From the NCBI GenBank assembly GCA_944322255.1, contig CALUOK010000018.1, positions 1-42,867 of the forward strand: a stretch of 42,867 nt of DNA, given 5' to 3'. Below the pieces are notes generated by a model. It was not told the origin of the DNA, did not search any database, and saw nothing but the letters and a program-made list of their open reading frames with translations. The stretch is from Candidatus Methanomethylophilaceae archaeon. Its GTDB lineage: Archaea > Thermoplasmatota > Thermoplasmata > Methanomassiliicoccales > Methanomethylophilaceae. The translations under genes were made by a program, and so were the position numbers. This document shows, in pieces, positions 15,271 through 21,679 of the stretch. Each line of letters begins with the position of its first letter. The first letter of the stretch is position 1.

Positions 15271-16319
15271 CGCTCGAGGACATCAGGAACGAGATCCAGG
15301 ACATCGACTACCAGATCCTGGGACTCATGAAGAGGAGGCTGGAGCTGGCCAGGCTGGTCGGCGAGGACAAGATCGCCAGGAACGCCGCGGTCAGGAACAT
15401 ACCGCAGGAGGACAGGGTGGTCGACAGGTACAGGGGATTCGCCCTTGAGAACGGCATGAACCCGGTCTACGCCGAGAGGGTCTCCCGCACGCTCATGCAG
15501 GAGTCCGTCGAGCTCCAGGCCGCCATGCCCAGGACCACCTCGAAGGCCCACCACATCGCCATCATCGGCGGGTACGGGAAGATGGGGCGCTGGTTCGCCG
15601 ACCTCCTCAAGGGGGCGGGGCACCGCGTGGACATCATCGACCCCTCATCCGGGAACGGGCTCGTGGTGGAGGACGCCAAGTGGGCGGACACCGTCATCGT
15701 GTCCATCCCCATCTCCCGCACCGGACCCATGCTCAGGAAGCTGGACGAGATCTGCAGACCGGACACCCTGATATTCGACGTGGCCTCCCTGAAGTCACCG
15801 TTCATCGACGTCCTGGAGGACATGGGGTCCAGGCGCCTCGTATGCTCCGTTCACCCGATGTTCGGCCCTTCGGCAGAGTCTATGTACGACAGGAACGTCG
15901 TGGTCTGCGACTGCGGTTCCGTCGAGGCGGTGGACAGGGCCATGGAGCTCATCGGCAACCACGGCGCCAACATTCGCAGGATGCCGGTGGGGCAACATGA
16001 CATGTACATGTCCTACGTCCTCGGACTGAGCCACGCGGTCAACATCGCGTTCTTCACCGTCCTGGACAGGAGCGGCATAGACTACCAGGACATGGAGTCT
16101 GTTGCATCCACAACCTTCCACAAGCTGATGGACACCAACGAGTCCGTCGCTCTGGAGGACCCGTACCTGTACTACGAGATCCAGCATCTGAACGCCAACA
16201 GGGAGCAGATGCTGAAGGAGTTCGACAGCGCCGTCCACGATGTTGTGGAGGCCGCCCTCAGCGACGACCCGCGCGCCTTCAAGGACCTGATGGACAGGGG
16301 AAGGGAGTACTTCACCTGA
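15267..16319 (+). CDS. tyrA: Chorismate mutase-prephenate dehydrogenase (TyrA fusion)
   Basis: 350 residues. Residues 1-88 are an AroQ-type chorismate mutase: two long helices with R-D-I-D...LMKRR and the K35-centred VGEDKIARN. A linker follows, then an NAD-binding prephenate dehydrogenase beginning IAIIGGYGKMGRW at residue 97. H-P-M-F-G-P (CSVHPMFGPSAESM) and the LGLSHAVNIAFF helix are typical. The product is 4-hydroxyphenylpyruvate, or 4-hydroxyphenylpyruvate via prephenate. There is no ACT domain, so no obvious feedback site. GAGGGGAT precedes the start. Last gene of the operon; it overlaps tail-to-tail by 8 bases with the sugar kinase gene. Confidence 0.92.
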   Translation: MTLEDIRNEIQDIDYQILGLMKRRLELARLVGEDKIARNAAVRNIPQEDRVVDRYRGFALENGMNPVYAERVSRTLMQESVELQAAMPRTTSKAHHIAIIGGYGKMGRWFADLLKGAGHRVDIIDPSSGNGLVVEDAKWADTVIVSIPISRTGPMLRKLDEICRPDTLIFDVASLKSPFIDVLEDMGSRRLVCSVHPMFGPSAESMYDRNVVVCDCGSVEAVDRAMELIGNHGANIRRMPVGQHDMYMSYVLGLSHAVNIAFFTVLDRSGIDYQDMESVASTTFHKLMDTNESVALEDPYLYYEIQHLNANREQMLKEFDSAVHDVVEAALSDDPRAFKDLMDRGREYFT

Positions 16320-17853
16320 GGCCGCTCATCCCCTTGAGCGTGCCGAAAACCCCTTTCATCCCTTTTACAACCGACATGCGCTCCTCGTAGAACCTGCGGT
16401 ACAGCTCCGTGTTCGCCCTGTCAGGACTGAACGTGCGGTCGACCTCCGCGGACCTCTCCAGGACGGCCAGGAGATCCTTCTCGTCCCCGACGGCGTAGGC
16501 GCCCATGGCGCAGTCGGTCATCACGGCGCCGCCGCGCGTCTTCATCACCACGGCCTCGCTGCCGATCATGTCGGACTTGATCTGGTTCCATACGTCGTCG
16601 GCGCTGCCGCCCTCGGTGATCGTGATCCTGGACAGGTCCACGCCGGCGTCGCGGTACTCGTCGGTGACACCCATGTAGTCGTACCCGATGGCCTCCAGCA
16701 CCGACCTCCACAGGGCGGAGCGGTCGGTGTCCAGGGTCATGTTCAGGAAGGCTCCGCTGGCGTCCATCATGTCCCCGTAGCCCCCGGTCAGATACGGGAG
16801 GAAGGTGACTCCGCGGGATCCCGCCGGCACCTGCGCGGCACCGCGGCTGAGCTCGTCGTATCCGACGTTCCCGCCGTAGACGCTGTCCTTGAACCATCTC
16901 AGTGACAGCCCTCCGGTGCGGATGAAGCCCCAGTAGAAGTACGAGTCGTCCATGGACCCGCTGTTGAATATCAGCCCCGTCCCGTGGCTGCTGAGCTTCG
17001 GGATTATCCCGTCGGTGGAGACGCAGAACATGGCGCAGGTCCCGGCGACGTCAACTGCCATGCCCGGCCTGAACACCCCGCAGCCCAGCATGGACTGCAT
17101 GGTGTCCCCGGCACCGCCGCATACCGGCGTCCCGACCTTCAGGCCGGTGGCCTCGGCGATGTCCGCCGGAACGTATCCTACCACGTCCCAGGGCTTGACT
17201 ATCCTCGGCATGTACGCGGGGTCGATCCCCAGGATGTCCAGCTGCTCCTCGGACCATCTCTTCTCGAGGACGTTGTACCCGAGACCCCATCCGGACATGG
17301 CCCCCTGGTCGATGAAGGCGTCGGGACCCTTCAGCCCTGCAAGATGCATCAGGATGTAGGGTGCGTTGTGAACGAACTTGCATCCGCGCTCCCTGAACTC
17401 GGGGGAGTTGCGAAGGAACCACCTGGCGAAGAGCGCCGGGAACATGCAGCTGGCGTCGGCGTTGCCGGTCTCCCTGGCCCAGATGTCCAGGTTCATGGCG
17501 TTGATGGCGTCGGCGTCCTCCTGGGTCCTGGAGTCCAGGTAGTTGATGAACGGCGTGACCGCGTTGCCGTCGGAGTCCACTCCGGTGATGCCGCAGATGA
17601 TGCCGTCTCCCATGACGGATCTGATCGCCAGGGGATCCATGCCCTTGGAGGACATCTCCTCAGTGCACTCGCGGATCCCCTGGATCGTCAGCCGGAGGTA
17701 CTCATCCGGGTCCATCTCGACACAGCGCGGCTCGGGATAGCGTATGGTGGTCGGGTGCGAGACCAGTGCTACGCATGTCCCGTCACCGTCGTAGACGGCG
17801 ACCTTCACGCTCTGAGTGCCGGCATCGAATCCCAGATAGTACCTCTCGGCCAT
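16312..17853 (-). CDS. FGGY-family carbohydrate kinase (xylulokinase-like)
   Basis: 513 residues. An ATP-dependent sugar kinase of the FGGY family: phosphate-1 motif GFDAGTQSVKVAVYD at residues 8-22, substrate region with NYLDSRTQ, phosphate-2 CGGAGDTMQSMLGCGVF, and the C-terminal ITEGGSADDVWNQIKSDM of the FGGY signature region. It is nearest in look to xylulose kinases, but the sugar cannot be fixed from sequence alone. Such a kinase is unusual for a methanogen-like archaeon and may come from gut bacteria. The message looks leaderless (TATA at 17881-17888) and a palindrome abuts the promoter. It is not in an operon with other sugar genes here. Confidence 0.86.
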   Translation of the reverse strand: MAERYYLGFDAGTQSVKVAVYDGDGTCVALVSHPTTIRYPEPRCVEMDPDEYLRLTIQGIRECTEEMSSKGMDPLAIRSVMGDGIICGITGVDSDGNAVTPFINYLDSRTQEDADAINAMNLDIWARETGNADASCMFPALFARWFLRNSPEFRERGCKFVHNAPYILMHLAGLKGPDAFIDQGAMSGWGLGYNVLEKRWSEEQLDILGIDPAYMPRIVKPWDVVGYVPADIAEATGLKVGTPVCGGAGDTMQSMLGCGVFRPGMAVDVAGTCAMFCVSTDGIIPKLSSHGTGLIFNSGSMDDSYFYWGFIRTGGLSLRWFKDSVYGGNVGYDELSRGAAQVPAGSRGVTFLPYLTGGYGDMMDASGAFLNMTLDTDRSALWRSVLEAIGYDYMGVTDEYRDAGVDLSRITITEGGSADDVWNQIKSDMIGSEAVVMKTRGGAVMTDCAMGAYAVGDEKDLLAVLERSAEVDRTFSPDRANTELYRRFYEERMSVVKGMKGVFGTLKGMSGLR

Positions 17854-17863
17854 TTGATCGAGT

Positions 17864-17906
17864 TACCAAGGAACGTATGAATAAAAGGTATTTTGGTAGA
17901 TACCAA
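17864..17906 (-). promoter_or_regulatory. Promoter and operator of the sugar kinase gene
   Basis: TATA box CCTTTTAT on the minus strand (17881-17888), 28 bases before the ATG. A perfect inverted repeat TTGGTA-GA-TACCAA lies at 17893-17906, directly upstream of the TATA box, and a further TACCAAG half-site lies at 17864-17870 near the expected transcription start. Sites on both sides of the box suggest repression, possibly released by the sugar. Confidence 0.55.
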
Positions 17907-17954
17907 GAATATAGAGAGGTTTCTCGGGCCGTTTGAGGCCCGATAACAGGTTTC

Positions 17955-19433
17955 TCAGTAGTACCTGCGGTAGTCGTACCTGCCGTCCCTGATCCTGGCC
18001 ATGACCTCCTCGGAGACCTTCTCCAGGTCCTCCGGCGGGAACAGCCCCGAGGTGATCTCCTTGTATCCCACGGAGGACATCATGTGGACCGAGCACGAGG
18101 CCACTCCGAACGCCCTCTGCAGCGGACCGGATGTGACGTCGACGTACTGGACCTTGTCGTAGTTGATGTACTCCGTGGCGGTGTCGTATCCGCCGTACAC
18201 GAACATGAACGAGTCCTTCCCCATGTCGAAGGTGCGGTGCCTCTGGGCCAGACCGGAGTGTCCGAAGATCAGCACGGGGATCATCACGGCGAAGAACGCC
18301 TCGGTCGCCCTGATAACCAGGGCCCAGGTCTCGCTCATTCCGTCGAGATAGTACTCGGCAGTGAACAGGAGGCCCAGGAACACCGCTATGACCGCAGCCG
18401 CGAAGACCACGTCGGTGATGAGCATGGGAATCAGCGCCCTGCGGGGCTGGTGCTCCGGCTCGGACTCGAAGACCAGCTCGGGAGCCAGCTCGCCCAGGAG
18501 CCTGCGGACCTCGTCCTTCCTCTTGAGGGGGCAGAGAAGCGGGACGTTGTTCTCGTCGCTGGCCATGCCCACGACCTCCGCCTCCAGCATCGCCTTGCCG
18601 ATGATCCTGGCCAGCAGGGGCTCCCTGATCCTGACGCTGTTCACCTTGTTGATCTTGAACGAGCTGCGGGTGGTGGTTATGAGACCGCTCTCCACCGTCA
18701 CGGTGTCGCCCACGCGGAAGATCCTGTAGTTGTAGTACTTCAGGATAGCCTGTATGAACGGGACCACCTCGGAGAACACCAGCAGGATGACCGCTGTGAT
18801 GAGTCCCCCGCTGTTGTCGTAGAACAGCATGACCACGGCGTAGAACAGCATCAGGAGACCGAACAGCGCCTGGTAGGTGGGCTGCCCGAGTATGGCGTGC
18901 ATGATGACGTCCTCGTTGGACACCTTCACCAGGGTCTGCACCAGGACGTCGTCCTGGACGGTGTTGCTCTTCTCGAATATCAGGGAGTTCAACTGGCTGC
19001 GGAGGCGGTCCGCCATGTCCTTCTTCAGGACCAGAGTGGCCTCGGCGGCGGTGGCGTTCATGCTGGAGTTCACGTTGAACGTCAGCGTGGAGGTCCCGAA
19101 CACCCTGTTCAGCAGCGTCCTGGTGACGTTCACGGACGCCAGCCTGGTGTACTGGATGTGCTTGTCGGACTTGGCGATGGCCGTGCGGGTCACGTGGAGC
19201 TCGGTGTCGGTGAAGATATAGAACGTCCTCTTCCAGTAGAAGTATGACCACAGGAAGACGACCACCATGATAGCCCCGACGATCAGGGCTATGTCGGTGA
19301 GCTTGCCGGACGCATCCGTGTCGCGGAGCATCCCCCATGCTATGACCGCCACGACGAGGACGGTCGAGAGCATGTACCCGACGATCACCGAGGGGTGGTT
19401 CCTGAAGGTGCGGCTGCTCTCGTCAGGCTGCAT
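17955..19433 (-). CDS. bPH2 (DUF304) membrane protein, YdbT-like
   Basis: 492 residues. Contains repeated bacterial pleckstrin-homology (bPH2/DUF304) domains joined to paired membrane helices: two hydrophobic segments near residues 17-60, more near 185-235 and 335-385, with PH-like blocks YIFTDTELHVTRT, YYNYRIFRVGDTVTVESGLI and FVYGGYDTATEYINYDKVQYVDV. This is the YdbT architecture of Bacillus and many archaea; the role is poorly known, in some bacteria linked to resistance to membrane-active compounds. It starts directly after the stop of the smaller PH-domain gene (TGA then ATG), so the two form an operon and likely a complex. Confidence 0.85.
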   Translation of the reverse strand: MQPDESSRTFRNHPSVIVGYMLSTVLVVAVIAWGMLRDTDASGKLTDIALIVGAIMVVVFLWSYFYWKRTFYIFTDTELHVTRTAIAKSDKHIQYTRLASVNVTRTLLNRVFGTSTLTFNVNSSMNATAAEATLVLKKDMADRLRSQLNSLIFEKSNTVQDDVLVQTLVKVSNEDVIMHAILGQPTYQALFGLLMLFYAVVMLFYDNSGGLITAVILLVFSEVVPFIQAILKYYNYRIFRVGDTVTVESGLITTTRSSFKINKVNSVRIREPLLARIIGKAMLEAEVVGMASDENNVPLLCPLKRKDEVRRLLGELAPELVFESEPEHQPRRALIPMLITDVVFAAAVIAVFLGLLFTAEYYLDGMSETWALVIRATEAFFAVMIPVLIFGHSGLAQRHRTFDMGKDSFMFVYGGYDTATEYINYDKVQYVDVTSGPLQRAFGVASCSVHMMSSVGYKEITSGLFPPEDLEKVSEEVMARIRDGRYDYRRYY

Positions 19434-19949
19434 TCAGACCCTTTCCTTGAGCATGCGGACGATCTTGTCGTTGAGCGCGGTGGCGATGCCCTCGGCCACG
19501 TCCTCTTCCAGGAACTGCAGGGAGACCTCGCCCCCGGCGGTGGTGATCCCCACGTCGGCCAGGCCGAATATGCGGTTGATCGGGCCGACCCTGACGTCCA
19601 CCTGGTGGACCCTCTCCACGGGGACCAGCAGGTGGGTGATGTACAGGATACCCCTGCGGACCTCTATCTTGTCCTCGTCCATCCTGTATCTGTAGCGCTT
19701 GTAGAACACGAAGGGGCCGACAGCGCAGTAGACCAGCAGGATGACGAAGATCACAGCCAGCCATTTCGCGGCCCACTCGGTGTCGAGTGTCTCGATGTAT
19801 ATCAGATAGAACACGGCCACCGTGATGACGATCCCGATGGCGCGGGACAGGTACATGGATTTGAGGCACGAGGGGTTCAGCACCCTGTAGCCGTCCACGG
19901 TGAGTCCGTTCTCGTCGACCTTGAAGCGGTTGACCTTCCCATCCTTCAT
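19434..19949 (-). CDS. bPH2 (DUF304) membrane protein, YdbS-like
   Basis: 171 residues. Two membrane helices (about residues 33-55 and 62-84) precede one bPH2 domain with YRYRMDEDKIEVRRGIL and LLVPVERVHQVDVRVGPI, the classic DUF304 core. This is the small partner of the YdbS/YdbT pair. The ATG at 19949 lies about 25 bases after a TATA box (19971-19979), so the message is leaderless. The next gene begins immediately after its stop. Confidence 0.85.
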   Translation of the reverse strand: MKDGKVNRFKVDENGLTVDGYRVLNPSCLKSMYLSRAIGIVITVAVFYLIYIETLDTEWAAKWLAVIFVILLVYCAVGPFVFYKRYRYRMDEDKIEVRRGILYITHLLVPVERVHQVDVRVGPINRIFGLADVGITTAGGEVSLQFLEEDVAEGIATALNDKIVRMLKERV

Positions 19950-19970
19950 GGTTCCCCAATCATGGGATCG

Positions 19971-19979
19971 ATATTTAAT
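19971..19979 (-). promoter_or_regulatory. TATA box of the bPH2 operon
   Basis: Minus strand ATTAAATAT about 22-30 bases before the ATG at 19949. Confidence 0.55.
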
Positions 19980-20124
19980 GATAATCGTTAAATTATTATG
20001 AAACGTACGGTTGAAACCCAGGAGTATCCGGAGGAGAACTGGGATTTCGAAATACCTGGATCGGACAATATATACTGACGAATATGCAATGATGCACTAA
20101 AAATGGATTTTCAAAACTCGATTT

Positions 20125-20132
20125 CGCACCAA
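20125..20132. repeat. Left copy of the 8-base direct repeat (possible target duplication)
   Basis: CGCACCAA, identical to 21601-21608 and directly bordering the proposed element edge. The match does not extend on either side. Confidence 0.5.
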
Positions 20133-20135
20133 GAA

Positions 20136-20163
20136 GATGTTAGACCGCCGTGTGTTTCCGAAA
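20136..20163 (+). repeat. Left inverted repeat of the TnpB element
   Basis: Begins GATGTTAGACC and continues CGTGTGTTTCC. The reverse complement of 21570-21597 matches at 25 of 28 positions; the mismatches are two adjacent bases after GACC and one near the inner end. Confidence 0.65.
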
Positions 20164-20177
20164 TGCAATCTTGAATC

Positions 20178-20245
20178 TAACACCTGCATCCGAACTCGTC
20201 GCAGTGCAGGTTCGGGACGATGGTGTTGGTCATCGTTCGACCCGA
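20178..20245. other. Structured left-end segment of the TnpB element
   Basis: Nested arms AACACC (20179-20184)/GGTGTT (20222-20227) and CCGAAC (20190-20195)/GTTCGG (20210-20215) make a long hairpin. An alternative hairpin uses ACGATG (20218-20223) and CATCGT (20232-20237). It is non-coding, between the left end and tnpB. The function is unknown. Confidence 0.45.
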
Positions 20246-20319
20246 GGTCTTCGATGTCATGGCGGGATATCCAGGCACATTGAACCGTGGATTCTGTTCC
20301 AGTAAACTTTTCCTGTAAG

Positions 20320-20329
20320 GTTAAAATAC
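20320..20329 (+). promoter_or_regulatory. TATA box of tnpB
   Basis: GTTAAAATAC, 23-32 bases before ATG 20352. This spacing favours 20352 over ATG 20334 as the start of a leaderless message. Confidence 0.5.
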
Positions 20330-20351
20330 CTGAATGTTCGATGTGCTATCC

Positions 20352-21542
20352 ATGGCACGTGGAGACAATGCCGACGACAGCGACAGGGAATACAGGTTCG
20401 TCACCATAGAGTACGGGCTCAGCCCCAACGCCACCCAGACCAGGAAGCTGGAGGAGACGCTGTCGGTGTGCGGTTCCGCGTACAACTTCCTCCTCGCAGA
20501 GTGCAAGGCGGATGCAATCATGGGCATACGCCAGAGGAAATACGGGGAGCTCACATCGCTCCTGCCCGGGATGAAGGCCTCGGATTCCATGTACAAGGCC
20601 CCCTACTCCCAATGTCTGCTTGATGTCTGCAAGCGCGTCGAGAGGGCCATGTCCGGATGTGATTGGAACGAGGACGGCGACCCGGAACATCTCCCCAGGT
20701 TCAAGTCCCGCCACAGGTACCACTCGTTCACGTACCCCAGCGACCAGGGCTTCGAGTTCGTGGGGGACCGTCTGCGCCTGAAGAAGATCGGCGATGTGAA
20801 GTTCCTTCACAGATACTTCCCCAAGGACGGGAAGCCCCGCACGTGCACCATCAGGAGGAACGCGCGCGGGAAATGGAAGGCCTTCGTCACGTTCAGGGTG
20901 CCGATGATCGTCAGGAACGAGGAGTTCATCGAGTGTCCCCGTGTGCCCGAGGGCTACGACCTCGGGCTCGGGGACATCGTCACCGACACCAACGGCGTCA
21001 AGTTCAGGAACCCGAACCTGTACGCCGAGAAGAGGGATGAGATCGCCAGGCTCCAGAAGAAGATGCAGTCCTGCGAGAAGGGCTCCCCCGGATGGGAGAG
21101 GGCCAGGCGTCGCCTGGCCGCCATCCATGAGGACATCCACAACCAGCGCAAGGGCCGGCTGAACCAGCAGGCCCACGAGATGGTCCAGGGACACAGCGTC
21201 ATTGTTGTGGAGAGGCTCTCGCCGAAGAACATGAAGGAGAAGGCGGACAACCCCGCGGTCGTCCGCGACAGATACACCGACGCATCCTGGGGGATGCTCC
21301 TGAGCATGGTGAGGCGCAAGGCGGAAGGGGCCGGCGTCGTCGTCGTGGAAGTGGATCCCAGGAACACGTCGAGGACGTGCTCGCAATGCGGGCACGTGAA
21401 GGAGGCGTTGCCGCTGTGGCAGCGGACGTACCGCTGCCACGAGTGCGGTCTGGTCATGGACCGCGACAGGAACGCCGCCATCAACATACTGGGGTCGGGG
21501 ATGCGGTCCCTCCGCGAAGCGGTAAACGGTCAGCCAGACTGA
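20352..21542 (+). CDS. tnpB: TnpB, RNA-guided RuvC nuclease of a transposon
   Basis: 396 residues from ATG 20352 (ATG 20334 is in frame, but too close to the TATA box). TnpB is the ancestor-type relative of Cas12: it binds a guide RNA made from the element's right end and cuts DNA next to a target-adjacent motif, helping the element persist. All catalytic parts look intact: D203 in GYDLGLGD (RuvC-I), E287 in VVERLSPKNM (RuvC-II), D372 in DRDRNAAINI (RuvC-III), and the zinc ribbon cysteines C343, C346, C362 and C365. The N-terminal helical block (PNATQTRKLEETLSVCGSAYNF) is typical. Length is normal, with no frameshift. It is the only gene in its element. Confidence 0.93.
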   Translation: MARGDNADDSDREYRFVTIEYGLSPNATQTRKLEETLSVCGSAYNFLLAECKADAIMGIRQRKYGELTSLLPGMKASDSMYKAPYSQCLLDVCKRVERAMSGCDWNEDGDPEHLPRFKSRHRYHSFTYPSDQGFEFVGDRLRLKKIGDVKFLHRYFPKDGKPRTCTIRRNARGKWKAFVTFRVPMIVRNEEFIECPRVPEGYDLGLGDIVTDTNGVKFRNPNLYAEKRDEIARLQKKMQSCEKGSPGWERARRRLAAIHEDIHNQRKGRLNQQAHEMVQGHSVIVVERLSPKNMKEKADNPAVVRDRYTDASWGMLLSMVRRKAEGAGVVVVEVDPRNTSRTCSQCGHVKEALPLWQRTYRCHECGLVMDRDRNAAINILGSGMRSLREAVNGQPD

Positions 21543-21549
21543 TCACATG

Positions 21550-21594
21550 GTTGGACCGTCACGGTTGTGTTTAGGAAACACACGATGGTCTAAC
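21550..21594 (+). ncRNA. Right-end hairpin, probable 3' part of the TnpB guide RNA
   Basis: Just after the tnpB stop, arms 21550-21560 and 21584-21594 pair over 11 bases (two G-U pairs). An inner stem of 7 pairs (21566-21572 with 21576-21582) closes on a three-base AGG loop. TnpB guide RNAs come from this position, overlapping the gene's 3' end and the right end, with the guide read from flanking DNA. Here the guide would start near 21598-21601. The outer arm is also the right inverted repeat. Confidence 0.5.
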
Positions 21595-21597
21595 ATC
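21570..21597 (-). repeat. Right inverted repeat of the TnpB element
   Basis: Reverse complement begins GATGTTAGACC and continues CGTGTGTTTCC, matching the left copy at 20136-20163. A third, looser, directly oriented copy at 21550-21572 forms the other half of the right-end hairpin. Confidence 0.65.
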
Positions 21598-21600
21598 CCC

Positions 21601-21608
21601 CGCACCAA
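21601..21608. repeat. Right copy of the 8-base direct repeat (possible target duplication)
   Basis: CGCACCAA, three bases outside the right inverted repeat, symmetrical with the left side. Confidence 0.5.
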
Positions 21609-21650
21609 AAACGGAATTTCAAGGTGCATATAAGCAATCGTGATGATTGA

Positions 21651-21670
21651 CCCCGGGGTCTCCCCCGGGG
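21651..21670 (-). terminator. Stem-loop after ilvD
   Basis: Minus strand CCCCGGGGGAGACCCCGGGG, a strong G/C hairpin about 10 bases after the ilvD stop. The following bases are only mildly T-rich, so termination is probable but not proven. Confidence 0.5.
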
Positions 21671-21679
21671 AGTGGAACC

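Larger units (their letters stand above)
19950..20132. other. Intergenic region left of the TnpB element
   Basis: AT-rich compared with its surroundings. It holds the bPH2 promoter and, on the plus strand, a 26-codon frame (19998-20078, beginning MKRTVETQEYPEEN) that I cannot support as a gene. Nothing else is recognised. Confidence 0.4.
20133..21600 (+). mobile_element. TnpB element with apparent terminal inverted repeats and 8-base direct repeats
   Basis: 1468 bases carrying a single gene, tnpB. Near-terminal inverted repeats of 28 bases (20136-20163 and 21570-21597, 25 of 28 matching by eye) sit 3 bases inside each edge, and CGCACCAA occurs directly outside both edges (20125-20132 and 21601-21608). 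No tnpA is present. IS200/IS605 and IS607 elements normally have neither terminal inverted repeats nor target duplications, so this looks like a non-autonomous element moved by another transposase. The alternative is an IS605-like element whose end hairpins mimic inverted repeats, with a chance flanking match. Confidence 0.6.

Noticed and set aside
20352-21542. Cas12-type CRISPR effector
   Set aside because: Length and domain order are those of TnpB, and no repeat-spacer array or cas gene is present in the window.
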